A model generated the notes under the pieces. It searched no databases. It was not told the DNA's origin and saw only the letters and a program-made list of their open reading frames with translations. From Nocardiopsis sinuspersici (GTDB lineage Bacteria > Actinomycetota > Actinomycetes > Streptosporangiales > Streptosporangiaceae): DNA of 64,000 nucleotides. The stretch covers positions 1 through 64,000 of the forward strand of contig VWVT01000005.1 of the NCBI GenBank assembly GCA_008638415.1, read 5' to 3'. Of this stretch, positions 18,214-26,324 are shown one piece after another. The stretch's first letter is position 1. Each line of letters opens with the position of its first letter. A program made the translations under genes and the position numbers.

Positions 18214-18313
18214 GCAGTGTCTTTCTTGGGGCTCCGCTCCGCTTCGCCCCGTGTTCGGGCGCCCTGTAGGCGGGAACCTTCGGCGCCTCCAGAACCCCGC
18301 CGGCGCCCGAACG
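18214..18313. repeat. structured repeat copy 2
   Basis: Second copy of the element at 18034, without the inserted loop hairpin. The helix arms are intact: GTTCGGGCGCC at 18253-18263 and GGCGCCCGAAC at 18302-18312, with GGCGGG/CCCGCC inside. The 77-base 5' part is identical to copy 1. Confidence 0.8.
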
Positions 18314-18349
18314 ACATCCCCAGGGGCTGAGCAAGCACTCACCGGCAGG

Positions 18350-18402
18350 GTTCCTGGGGCTCCGCTCCGCCCGCCCGGCACCCCTTGGGGGCTGGGCGGG
18401 CG
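18350..18402. repeat. partial third copy with its own hairpin
   Basis: TTCCTGGGGCTCCGCTCCGC differs at one position from the start of the two full copies. It is then followed by different sequence that forms a hairpin, CGCCCGCCC and GGGCGGGCG, with CCCCTTGGGG inside. It seems to be a related module sharing only the first 20 bases. Confidence 0.55.
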
Positions 18403-18424
18403 TGCATCGAACAGGCCCTCGGAC

Positions 18425-18454
18425 GCGGCCACCGGGCCACTGCCCGGTGGCCGC
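18425..18454. terminator. bidirectional hairpin terminator
   Basis: Perfect 12-bp stem, GCGGCCACCGGG with its complement, around a six-base loop, four bases from the stop codon of the minus-strand flavin reductase. It can serve that gene and also the plus-strand importer operon. Confidence 0.7.
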
Positions 18455-18457
18455 GCG

Positions 18458-18940
18458 TCAGTCCAGCGAGTGGTAGCGGCCCGCCCAGCGGACCAGCGCC
18501 GCACCGGTGCCCGTGACCACGGGCAGGCCCACCACGTCGGCGAGGAAGACCACGTGGTCGCCCACCAGGACGCTCTGGCGCACGGAGCACTCCAGCGCCG
18601 ACAGGGCGTCGTCCAGCACGATCGCGCGGGTCAGCCCGCCCCGGTGGTGGGACTGGCCGCTCACCAGCAGGCGGGCGCTGGGACGCCCCTCGGCGGCGAA
18701 ACGGCCCGCCAGCGCGCGCTGGCCGGCGCCCAGCACGTTCACGGCGAAGGCGCCGACCTCCTCGATCACCTCGGCCATGTAGCCTTCGGCGCCCACGCTC
18801 ACCGACACCACCGGCGGGTCGGCCGACACAGATCCGAACGCGCTGACGGTCGCCCCCACGTCGTCGCGCCCGTCGGCGACGGTCACCACCGCGACCCCGG
18901 TGGGCAGCAGCGCCATCGCGTCCAGGTACGAACCGGTCAA
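18458..18940 (-). CDS. flavin reductase-like FMN-binding protein
   Basis: Protein of 160 residues, normal length for the flavin_reduct family that supplies reduced FMN to monooxygenases. Visible features are the N-terminal LPTGVAVVTV strand, GATVSAFGSVSADPPVVSVSV, the FAVNVL segment, and VGDHVVFLADVV near the end. The start is TTG 18940, which overlaps the sppA stop (TTGA) and has GGGAG five bases upstream inside the sppA coding sequence, so it is translationally coupled to sppA. No monooxygenase partner is nearby. Confidence 0.88.
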   Translation of the reverse strand: MTGSYLDAMALLPTGVAVVTVADGRDDVGATVSAFGSVSADPPVVSVSVGAEGYMAEVIEEVGAFAVNVLGAGQRALAGRFAAEGRPSARLLVSGQSHHRGGLTRAIVLDDALSALECSVRQSVLVGDHVVFLADVVGLPVVTGTGAALVRWAGRYHSLD

Positions 18941-20682
18941 CGGATCTCCCAGGCTCCGGGCATCGTCATCGGGCCCCCGGCGGGCAGCCCCATCGCCATG
19001 GCCGCGTGCTGGAGGGGACCCCACGCGCCGAACGCGGTCTGCGGACCCGAGGCGCCCACGTCCTCGCTCGACTCGTGCGGGCGGATCTGGTCCAGCGGGT
19101 TCGTGCGAGGGAAGGAGCGCAGCGGCAGCGGTCCCGCGCCGGCCCTCTCCCGGGCCAGCCGCACGGCCGTCTCCAGGCCGCCCAGCTCGTCCACCAGGCC
19201 TCGCTCGCGCGCGTCCTCGCCGGTCCACACCCGTCCCCGGGCCACCTCGTCCACCTGCTCGCGGGTCATCTTCCTCGCCTGGGCGACCCGTTCGGTGAAG
19301 TCCTCGTAGATCTGGTCCAGCAGTGCGTTGATCCGCTCCCACTCGGACTCGGTGAACGGCCGCTCGGTGTCGAACATGCCCGCGTGCTCACCGGTGCTGA
19401 CCGAGTCGCTGGTCACCCCGTACCGCTCCAGCAGCCGGCCCAGGACCGGCTTGCCGGTGAACACCCCGATGGAGCCGGTGAGGGTGCCGGGCTGGGAGAC
19501 CACCGCGTCGGAGCCCAAGGTGACGTAGTAGCCGCCCGACGCCGCGAAGTCGCCCATCGCCGACACCACGGGGATGCCCGCCCGGCTGGTCAGCTCGGTC
19601 TCGCGGCGGATCGCGTCGGAGGCGGTGGGCGAGCCGCCCCGGCTGTCCACGCGGAACACGACCGCCTTGACCCGCGGGTCCTTGCGCGCGGCCCGGAAGG
19701 CCGCCGCCACGGTGTCCGAACCCATGACGGTGCCGCCGCCCAGCGGCGAGCGCCGTGTCCGGCCCAGGCTGATCGTCCCGGTCGCCGAGATCAGCGCGAT
19801 GTATCCGGAACCGCCCCTGACCTGGGGCAGCGGGGGCGGGGTGTGCTTGCGGTGGTAGCGGGTGACGAACTGCAGCTCCGGCTCCACCGTCCGGCCGCCG
19901 CCCGCGCCGTCCCTGCCGCGCGCCTCCTCCCGCACCTGCTCGAACAGCTCCGAGTAGACCTCGTCCCGGTAGGCCAGCCGGTCGACCAGCCCCTCCTCGA
20001 CCGCCTCCTGGGCCAGGAACGGGCCGCGCGAGACCAGAGCGCGCACCCGGTCCGCCGTCAGCCCGCGGGCCTCGGCGGCCGCGTCGGCCAACTGGTCGCC
20101 CAGCGAGGTGACGATCCGGTCGCTGGCCTCGCGCTGGGCGTCGGTGTACCCGGTCTCGGTGACGCTGTTCAGCGCGTTCTTGTACTCGTGGCGCGCCCCC
20201 ACCTCGTAGGTGACGTCCAGCTTGTCCAGGGCCCCCTTGACGAAGGTCGTGCGCATGAGCAGGCCGGTCAGGCCGAGCACGCCGGTGGGCGCCATGACCA
20301 CGCGCGAGAACGCGCACGCCAGGTAGTAGGGCAGGTTCCCCGCGCCGGTCTCACCGAAGGAGTCGGCCCAGGCCACGGCCGGCTTCCCCGTCGCGCGAAA
20401 GTCGGCGACGGTGTGGCGCAGCTCCTGGACCTTGGCGAAACCCAGCGACCGGGCGTCCACCCGGACCAGCAGCGCCGCCACCCGCGGATCGCGCGCGCCC
20501 CGGCGGATGCCCTCCAGGACGTCGAGGTAGTGCTGTCTGCGCCGGTTCATGATCTGGCTGATCGGGTCTCCGGGGGCCTCGTCGGCGACCCCCTCCGTGA
20601 GGTCCAGCTCCAGGACCAGCGGCCCCTGGGGGCGCTGCCGGACGAGGGACAAGGGCTCCGTGATCTTCGCGAGGTCCACCAT
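18937..20682 (-). CDS. sppA: signal peptide peptidase SppA, long (67K) form
   Basis: Protein of 581 residues with the two tandem domains of the long SppA form. The catalytic Lys is expected in the N-terminal domain at HEYKNALNSVTETGYT (about residue 167). The nucleophilic Ser is in the C-terminal domain at GDFAASGGYY (about residue 380). SppA degrades cleaved signal peptides at the membrane. No clear N-terminal membrane helix is seen, so membrane association may be peripheral. The flavin reductase gene overlaps its end by four bases. Upstream is a 190-base gap to the divergent lipoprotein. Confidence 0.93.
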   Translation of the reverse strand: MVDLAKITEPLSLVRQRPQGPLVLELDLTEGVADEAPGDPISQIMNRRRQHYLDVLEGIRRGARDPRVAALLVRVDARSLGFAKVQELRHTVADFRATGKPAVAWADSFGETGAGNLPYYLACAFSRVVMAPTGVLGLTGLLMRTTFVKGALDKLDVTYEVGARHEYKNALNSVTETGYTDAQREASDRIVTSLGDQLADAAAEARGLTADRVRALVSRGPFLAQEAVEEGLVDRLAYRDEVYSELFEQVREEARGRDGAGGGRTVEPELQFVTRYHRKHTPPPLPQVRGGSGYIALISATGTISLGRTRRSPLGGGTVMGSDTVAAAFRAARKDPRVKAVVFRVDSRGGSPTASDAIRRETELTSRAGIPVVSAMGDFAASGGYYVTLGSDAVVSQPGTLTGSIGVFTGKPVLGRLLERYGVTSDSVSTGEHAGMFDTERPFTESEWERINALLDQIYEDFTERVAQARKMTREQVDEVARGRVWTGEDARERGLVDELGGLETAVRLARERAGAGPLPLRSFPRTNPLDQIRPHESSEDVGASGPQTAFGAWGPLQHAAMAMGLPAGGPMTMPGAWEIR

Positions 20683-20880
20683 GGGCCCAGGGTAGTGGCC
20701 GCCGGGCCCCGCCGCCGGACACTCCCTCCCACGCGGCGCCCCGGGTCCGCCCCGTGCCGTCCCCTCTCCTCCGCCGGCGTCCGATGGATCCCGAAAGTGC
20801 GGGATCGGACGGTGCGCGCCGTGTGTCGGCAGGCGCTAAGGTCAACGGTGCTGACGACGGGACGCACGAGAGGACGACGC

Positions 20881-21555
20881 ATGGCGGGCATCCACGGGCG
20901 ACGGCGGCGGGCACGCGGTGCGCGCGCGGCCATGGGAACGGCCGCGGCGGGCGCGGCACTGCTGCTCCTGGCCGCCTGCTCCGGAGGGGGAGGCGGCGAG
21001 ATCGAGCTGGAACGCGGCGAGAGCGGCATCCTGCCCGCGGCGGAGCCCCCGGCGCCGGAGGAGTTCGCCGCCGAGACGATCGAGGGCGTGTCCATCAAGG
21101 TCCCCGAGGGGTGGGAGACCCAGAGCGAGGGCGGCACGCTGTGCATGAGCCCGCCCGGGCAGGCGGCCTGCGCGTACGGCTCGGTGCAGCTGACCCCGCA
21201 CGCGTCGGCCCAGCACCCGCGGAAGTGGCCGGCCAAGGGCGACGTCTTCAAGAAGGACGAGGGCTGGGCGGCCGACACCGGAAGCTGCCGCAGCCTCAAC
21301 ACCGCCGCCTCCGGAGGCATCGGTGTGAAGAAGGCCAAGCTGAAGGTCTCCGACTTCACCGAGCACGCGGACGGCCTCAAGTCGCACCACTCGGTGTGGG
21401 AGGTGACGTGCGCCAACGACGACACCTTCGAGGTGCGCATGTGGTTCCTGCCCATCAGCGACGTCCTGCTGTACGTGTGGTCCGCCGACGCCCAGTACTC
21501 CGCGGTCTACGACGAGATCGCCCTGTCCATGGACACCACCGGGTACCAGAACTGA
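20881..21555 (+). CDS. hypothetical lipoprotein
   Basis: Protein of 224 residues. An Arg-rich start is followed by a hydrophobic core and lipobox LAAC near residue 36, then GGGGG. The mature part has four Cys (in TLCMSP, QAACAYG, GSCRSL and VTCAND), which could form two disulfides. No family is recognised. It is probably an exported, lipid-anchored protein. ATG 20881 has GAGAGG upstream. It is divergent from sppA. Confidence 0.75.
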   Translation: MAGIHGRRRRARGARAAMGTAAAGAALLLLAACSGGGGGEIELERGESGILPAAEPPAPEEFAAETIEGVSIKVPEGWETQSEGGTLCMSPPGQAACAYGSVQLTPHASAQHPRKWPAKGDVFKKDEGWAADTGSCRSLNTAASGGIGVKKAKLKVSDFTEHADGLKSHHSVWEVTCANDDTFEVRMWFLPISDVLLYVWSADAQYSAVYDEIALSMDTTGYQN

Positions 21556-21704
21556 TTCCTCCGCGCACCGGTACCGGTATCGGTCCCTCCGATTACCGGT
21601 TCGGGTGTCCTGGAGGTCGTGCGAGGCCGTAGGGTCGTAGTCGTCACAACAAGGGCCGTTCGCGCGGAAGCCGACGTGCGGACGGCGGCAGTTCAGACGA
21701 CGGC

Positions 21705-23057
21705 GTGAATCGGGGTGCAGCACTGGTGACCACCATCGGAGCGGCGGGACGGGTCGGTCAGTACACACTCGACAACGGATTGCGTCTGGTGACCGCTCCG
21801 GCCTCCACCGGCCAGGTCGCCTCCGTGAACCTGTGGTACGGCGTGGGATCGCGGCACGAGGTCCCCGGGCGCACGGGTTTCGCGCACCTCTTCGAGCACC
21901 TGATGTTCCAGGGCAGCGGCAACGTCGCCAAGGGCGAGCACTTCGAGGAGATCGAGCGGCTCGGCGGCGACATCAACGCCTCCACCTCCAGCGACCGCAC
22001 GAACTACTTCGAGACGGTCCCCGACCACGCCCTGGACCGCGTCCTGTGGCTGGAGGCCGACCGCCTGGCGACCCTGCGCGAGGGCATGACCCAGGAGGTC
22101 CTGGACAACCAGCGCGACGTCGTCAAGAACGAGCGCCGCCAGCGCTACGACAACCAGCCCTACGGCACCGCCCTGGAGCGCATCCTGCGGCTGGCCTACC
22201 CCGAGGGCCACCCCTACCACCACCCGACCATCGGCTCCATGGCCGACCTGGACGCGGCCGACCTCGACTACGTCAAGTCCTTCCACAAGGCCCACTACGG
22301 CCCGGACAACTGCGTGCTCACCGTGGTCAGCAACCTCGACCCCGAGGACGTCCTGGCCCGGGTGGAGAAGTTCTTCGGCCCCATCCCCGCCCGCGACACC
22401 GTTCCCGAGGCCCCCGACCCCGCGCTGGGCGCCCCTCTGGGCGGCCCGGTCCGCGACTCGGTCACCGAGACCGTGCCCGCCGCCGGGGTGTTCATCGGCT
22501 TCCGCGTCGCCCCCTACGGCGAGCACGGGTTCGACGTCATGCACCTGGCCTCGGCCGTCCTGGGACAGGGCCAGGGCAGCCGCCTGTACCGGTCCCTGGT
22601 GGTGGACCGCCCCATCGCCGCGGACGACGGCGGGGCCGCCGCCGACATCCTGCCGTTCCGCTACACCGACAGCCTCATGCTGGTGAACATGCTCGCCCGC
22701 GAGGGCGTCGGCGGCGACGTGCTGGAGGAGGCCATGCGCGAGGAGATCGGCAAGCTCGCCGCCGGCGTCACCGAGGAGGAGATGGACCGGGCGCGCGCCG
22801 TCCTGGAGCGCGACCACCTGCAGTCCATCTCCAGCCCTTCCGGACTGGCCGACAGCATCAGCAGCTGCACCCAGTTGTTCGACGACCCCGAGCTGGCCTA
22901 CACCTGGCCCCGGCGCTGGGACGACATCACCGCCGAGGAGGTGCGGGCCGCGGCCGAGCGCCTGCTGGTCGACGACAACCTGCTCGTCGTCCGCTTCGAC
23001 CCCGAGGAGCCCCAGGCCGCCGGGGCCGACGCCGTGGCGGAGGCCTCCGGCGCCTGA
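21705..23057 (+). CDS. M16-family zinc peptidase, catalytic subunit
   Basis: Protein of 450 residues. The inverted zinc motif HXXEH is present as HLFEH near residue 65, with the downstream Glu in the ERRQRYDNQPYG region. The C-terminal half is the matching inactive M16_C domain. It is paired with a second M16 protein (23116) that lacks the metal site, the usual arrangement of processing-peptidase-like heterodimers. Substrate is unknown. Start GTG 21705 is used; GTG 21726 is also possible. Confidence 0.92.
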   Translation: MNRGAALVTTIGAAGRVGQYTLDNGLRLVTAPASTGQVASVNLWYGVGSRHEVPGRTGFAHLFEHLMFQGSGNVAKGEHFEEIERLGGDINASTSSDRTNYFETVPDHALDRVLWLEADRLATLREGMTQEVLDNQRDVVKNERRQRYDNQPYGTALERILRLAYPEGHPYHHPTIGSMADLDAADLDYVKSFHKAHYGPDNCVLTVVSNLDPEDVLARVEKFFGPIPARDTVPEAPDPALGAPLGGPVRDSVTETVPAAGVFIGFRVAPYGEHGFDVMHLASAVLGQGQGSRLYRSLVVDRPIAADDGGAAADILPFRYTDSLMLVNMLAREGVGGDVLEEAMREEIGKLAAGVTEEEMDRARAVLERDHLQSISSPSGLADSISSCTQLFDDPELAYTWPRRWDDITAEEVRAAAERLLVDDNLLVVRFDPEEPQAAGADAVAEASGA

Positions 23058-23115
23058 CGCGCCCGCCTCCACTCCCCGGCCCTGTTACCGCAAGCCTCAG
23101 AAAGAGCCACAGAGC

Positions 23116-24462
23116 ATGCAGCAGTCCCTCCCGGACCTCGGTGCCGCAGCGTCCTACACCTTTCCCAAGCCCCGCCGTGTCACCGTCGGCGGCGGCACGG
23201 TCGTCGCCGTCGACGTGCCCGGCCAACAGCTCGTCTCCCTCCGCCTGGTCCACCCCCACGGCGGCGCCGCCGAGCCGCTCGACGCCATGGGGGTCAGCGC
23301 GCTCACCAGCGAGGTCCTGGAGGACGGACCCGACGGCAACAGCTCCCTGGCGCCGGCCCTGGAGCGCTACGGCGCCGAGTGGGTCTCCCGCGTCAGCTGG
23401 GACGGTTTCATCACCGGCCTGGACGCCCCCGCCAGCCGCCTGGGCGAGGCGGTCCGCCTGTTCGCCGACGCGGTGCGCCGCCCCGCGCTCGACCCCGACG
23501 ACATCGTCCGCCGCCGTGACCAGCTGCTGGAGCGGTTCTGGCTGGAGGCCGCCTCGGCCGGCACCCTGGCGATGCGCAGCCTGGGCGGACAGCTGTTCAC
23601 CGGCCGCTACGCCACGCCGCTCGCGGGCGGCCCGGTGAAGCTGGCCGACGTCACCCCCGAGACCGTGGCGGCCTTCCACGCCGACTCCGTCGCCTCCGTC
23701 GCCGGCACCCTCGTGGTCGTCGGCGACCTCACCGGGGTCGACCTGGAGGAGCTGGGCAAGACCGTGTTCGGCGACGCCTCGGCCGTGCCGGCGGGGGAGC
23801 CCACCGCGCCCGCGCCGCCGCCCGGGGAACTGCCCCGCCTCCTGGTCGTGGACCGGCCCGGCTCCGTCCAGTCGGCCCTGGTCATCGCGCACCGCGCCCC
23901 CTCCCGCTCGCAGGTGGACCTGCCGCGCGCCGAGGGCATCAGCGAGGTCCTGGGCGGGATGTTCACCTCCCGGCTCAACATGGAGCTGCGCGAGCGCCTC
24001 GGCTACACCTACGGCGCCGGAACGCGGTTCGACCTGCGCCGCGACAGCGGGGTGTTCTTCATGAGCACCCAGGTGGAGGCGGACACCACCGCCCACTCGA
24101 TCACCTCGTCGCTGGAGCAGATCGCCAAGCTCCGCGAGTCGGGGGTCACCGAGGAGGAGCTGACCGCCGTACGCGAGTCCAACACGGTGGGCCTTCCGGT
24201 CAACTACGCGACGGCGCGCGCCATGGCGGGCGCCCTGGTCGACATGGTCGTGCACGACCTGCCCGAGGACCACGTGGACCGTGTCCGGGCCGGGTACGAG
24301 AGGCTCACCAAGGAGTCCCTGGACAGCGCCGCCACCGAGTACCTGCACCCCGACGAGTCGGTCGTGGTGGTCGTCGGCGACGCCGAACGCCTGCGTCGGC
24401 CGCTCACCGACATCGGGGTCGGCCCGGTCGAGGTGCGCACCCCCGAATCCCTCTGGTCCTGA
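23116..24462 (+). CDS. M16-family peptidase partner subunit, metal site absent
   Basis: Protein of 448 residues, M16-like throughout. The zinc motif is missing: the N-terminal domain has HPHGGAAEP where active forms have HXXEH. The C-terminal domain keeps RLNMELRERLGYTYG, the Arg/Tyr pair that completes the active site of the partner. It therefore likely forms a heterodimer with the peptidase 59 bases upstream. ATG 23116 has AAAGAG upstream. Confidence 0.9.
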   Translation: MQQSLPDLGAAASYTFPKPRRVTVGGGTVVAVDVPGQQLVSLRLVHPHGGAAEPLDAMGVSALTSEVLEDGPDGNSSLAPALERYGAEWVSRVSWDGFITGLDAPASRLGEAVRLFADAVRRPALDPDDIVRRRDQLLERFWLEAASAGTLAMRSLGGQLFTGRYATPLAGGPVKLADVTPETVAAFHADSVASVAGTLVVVGDLTGVDLEELGKTVFGDASAVPAGEPTAPAPPPGELPRLLVVDRPGSVQSALVIAHRAPSRSQVDLPRAEGISEVLGGMFTSRLNMELRERLGYTYGAGTRFDLRRDSGVFFMSTQVEADTTAHSITSSLEQIAKLRESGVTEEELTAVRESNTVGLPVNYATARAMAGALVDMVVHDLPEDHVDRVRAGYERLTKESLDSAATEYLHPDESVVVVVGDAERLRRPLTDIGVGPVEVRTPESLWS

Positions 24463-24508
24463 GACCCGCGGGTGTGCGGGCGCCGTTCCCGTACACCCGT
24501 TCCCGTCC

Positions 24509-24523
24509 CCCACCAGGGGTGGG
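24509..24523 (+). terminator. possible weak terminator after the M16 pair
   Basis: CCCACC-AGG-GGTGGG forms a six-bp hairpin 47 bases after the stop codon. It is short and lacks a T-tract, so the call is tentative. Confidence 0.3.
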
Positions 24524-24612
24524 AGTCCCCGGGCGAGATCCACGTCACCGCATGCGCGGGTTTTCGCTGGACATAACGAAAGCGAACCTATGTGTTTGTG
24601 ATACGGCAACCA

Positions 24613-24644
24613 CCAGCATGGAACCGGCGTCCTGCTGGTATAAC
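24613..24644 (+). promoter_or_regulatory. promoter region of the kinase gene with inverted repeat
   Basis: TATAAC at 24639-24644 is a good -10 box. Directly upstream lies CCAGCA-N14-TGCTGG (24613-24638), which would cover the spacer and -35 region and could be an operator. A second repeat, TTTCG-N10-CGAAA (24562-24581), lies further upstream in the same relatively AT-rich stretch. Confidence 0.45.
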
Positions 24645-24701
24645 GAGTGATCCGTGCACCTACGTGGTGACAGCGACCGCAATGCTCCGCAGGAGGCCAC
24701 C

Positions 24702-24728
24702 ATGGCCGGTGAATGGACCCGTGGATAA
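24702..24728 (+). CDS. putative 8-codon leader peptide before the kinase
   Basis: The sequence AGGAGG, five bases, ATG is the best ribosome-binding site in the region, yet the frame reads only MAGEWTRG and stops at TAA. The kinase GTG at 24731 follows two bases later. The arrangement suggests that ribosomes enter at the leader and restart on the kinase gene. It could also be chance. Confidence 0.4.
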   Translation: MAGEWTRG

Positions 24729-24730
24729 CC

Positions 24731-25996
24731 GTGTCCTCCCTAGACAACCCCCACACACAGCGACCCGAGGCGTCGCGCTCCTCCGCACGTCTGGAGACGG
24801 CCGGCGTGGCCGACTCCGGACCTGAGGGACGCCTGCTCAAGGGGCGCTACCAGTTGGTGTCGGAGATCGCCCGGGGCGGTGTCGGCACCGTCTGGCGTGC
24901 CACCGACCTGGTCATCGACCGCGAGGTGGCCGTCAAGGAACTGCGCCTGCCCGCGGATCTGAGCCGCTCCGAGCGCGAGTCGCTGTTGCAGCGCACCACG
25001 CGCGAGGCCCGCGTCGCCGGACGCCTGACCCACCCCAGCCTCGTCACCGTCCTGGACGTCGTGGACGAGGACGACCGCCCGTGGATCGTCATGGAGCTGG
25101 TGGAGGCCTCCACCCTGGAGGAGCTCATCCAGGTGGGCGGCCCGCTGCCCTACCAGCGTGTGGCCGAGGTCGGCCTACAGCTCATCGACGCCCTCAAGGT
25201 CGCGCACGGCGAGGGCATCGTGCACCGCGACGTCAAGCCCGAGAACGTGATGATCAGCCACACCGGACGGGTGGTGCTGACCGACTTCGGGCTGGCCGCC
25301 TGGAACGGCGAGTCGGCGCTGAGCTCCTCGGGCCGCATCATCGGCTCCCCGGCCTACATCCCGCCGGAGCGGGCCAAGGCGGGGCCGGTGGGGCCGGAGT
25401 CGGACCTGTGGTCCCTGGGCGCCACCCTGTACGCGGCGGTGGAGGGACATCCGCCCTACGACCGCAAGGGCTACATCAAGATCCTGCGCCAGGAACAGCT
25501 GGACGAGCCCGCCGAGGCCGCCAACGCGGGCCCGCTGGCCCCGGTGCTGGCCGGACTGCTCAGGGTCGAGCCGTCGGAGCGCCTGACCGCCGAGAACGCC
25601 ACCAAGATGCTGCGGATCGCGGCGCTGGCCCCGTGGGCGCCCGAGACGAGCCCGGAGACGGCCGCCAAGGGCACGGCCCGGCCCGCCGAGCCCCGTCCCG
25701 AGGGCGAGCACGAGGATGAGGACGACGACGAGGAGGACAGCCCCGAGTCGGCCCGTGAGCACTTCAGGGCGGGCGGGCGCGTGCTGGCCGACTCCATCAA
25801 CGAGCGGCTGCGCAACAGTCCCGAGGCGATGAACTCGATCATGACGTCCATCCGCGAGTCCACGGACACGCTGGGGCTGACCAGTTCGGGCAGGCACGCG
25901 GAGAAGAGCCGGATGCCGGTGGTCGCCGTCAGCGCGGTCGTCCTCGGCGTGGTGCTGCTGCTGGCCGTCATGCTGTGGGCGCTGCTGATCCGCTAG
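24731..25996 (+). CDS. membrane-anchored Ser/Thr protein kinase
   Basis: Hanks-type kinase of 421 residues. The glycine loop is ARGGVGTVW, the ATP Lys is Lys69 (VAVKEL), the catalytic loop is HRDVKPEN (Asp167), the metal loop DFG is 185-187 and the activation segment ends at GSPAYIPPE. After the kinase domain comes an acidic stretch (EDEDDDEED), then one membrane helix at about 397-418 and only a few residues outside. It therefore lacks an external sensor such as PASTA. GTG 24731 is chosen because it follows the leader peptide; ATG 24713 is an alternative. The TAG stop is supplied by the repeat element starting at 25993. Confidence 0.92.
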   Translation: MSSLDNPHTQRPEASRSSARLETAGVADSGPEGRLLKGRYQLVSEIARGGVGTVWRATDLVIDREVAVKELRLPADLSRSERESLLQRTTREARVAGRLTHPSLVTVLDVVDEDDRPWIVMELVEASTLEELIQVGGPLPYQRVAEVGLQLIDALKVAHGEGIVHRDVKPENVMISHTGRVVLTDFGLAAWNGESALSSSGRIIGSPAYIPPERAKAGPVGPESDLWSLGATLYAAVEGHPPYDRKGYIKILRQEQLDEPAEAANAGPLAPVLAGLLRVEPSERLTAENATKMLRIAALAPWAPETSPETAAKGTARPAEPRPEGEHEDEDDDEEDSPESAREHFRAGGRVLADSINERLRNSPEAMNSIMTSIRESTDTLGLTSSGRHAEKSRMPVVAVSAVVLGVVLLLAVMLWALLIR

Positions 25997-26062
25997 GGCG
26001 TGTGTGGTGGATGCCGCTGGGGCGTCGCGCAGCAGGGTGAGTACTCGCCGTACATGCCCTAG
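25993..26062. mobile_element. 70-bp CTAG-bounded element with terminal inverted repeats (MITE-like)
   Basis: The element starts CTAGGGCGTGTGTGG and ends in the complement of CTAGGGCATGTACGG, so the 15-base ends match at 12 positions. CTAG forms both outer edges. Partial copies occur at 28862-28913 (right end plus interior) and at 50180-50204 (left end). It is too short to code for a transposase and looks like a non-autonomous insertion element or an IS remnant. Its first CTAG provides the stop codon of the kinase gene. Confidence 0.65.
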
Positions 26063-26138
26063 GGGAGGCCGGGCCACAGGGAGAAGTCGGAAAGGCCCGC
26101 GGCCGGGGCGTGACTCCCCGGGCAGCGGGCCTGGCTCG

Positions 26139-26213
26139 TAGGGCCGGCGGGATTCGAACCCGCACTGTACAGCACCTAAAGCTGCCGTCTCCTGCCGGTT
26201 GGACTACGGCCCC
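26139..26213 (-). tRNA. tRNA with anticodon UAG, class I form
   Basis: The 75-base segment folds as a tRNA. Acceptor GGGGCCG pairs with CGGCCCT (one G-U pair), the anticodon stem is GCAGC/GCTGT, the loop TTTAGGT gives anticodon UAG at 34-36, and the T arm is GCGGG-TTCGAAT-CCCGC. The D stem seems to have only three clear pairs. The discriminator base is A, as in leucine tRNAs, and no CCA is encoded. The loop is the same as that of bacterial tRNA-Leu(UAG), but the variable region has only five bases instead of the long arm of leucine tRNAs. The amino acid is thus uncertain; the anticodon would read CUA. Confidence 0.8.
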
Positions 26214-26256
26214 CTGAGGTCAACTGTACCGGTGCCCGGACCAGGCCCGGCCGCCA

Positions 26257-26279
26257 GGGCGTGCTCGCCGAGCACGCCC
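26257..26279 (-). terminator. bcp terminator
   Basis: Perfect ten-bp stem, GGGCGTGCTC and GAGCACGCCC, with a three-base loop, 46 bases beyond the bcp stop codon and between bcp and the tRNA. Transcription of both minus-strand genes would pass here, so it also separates them. Confidence 0.7.
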
Positions 26280-26324
26280 CGGGGCCGCTCGCCCCGCTCG
26301 GCCGGGCCGTGTCCGGCGCGTGTG

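Noticed and set aside
18002..18420. Open frames through the repeats after the importer operon
   Set aside because: They run through the repeats and hairpins with no ribosome-binding site or domain, and the two copies are read in different contexts; the region is better described as non-coding structured repeats.
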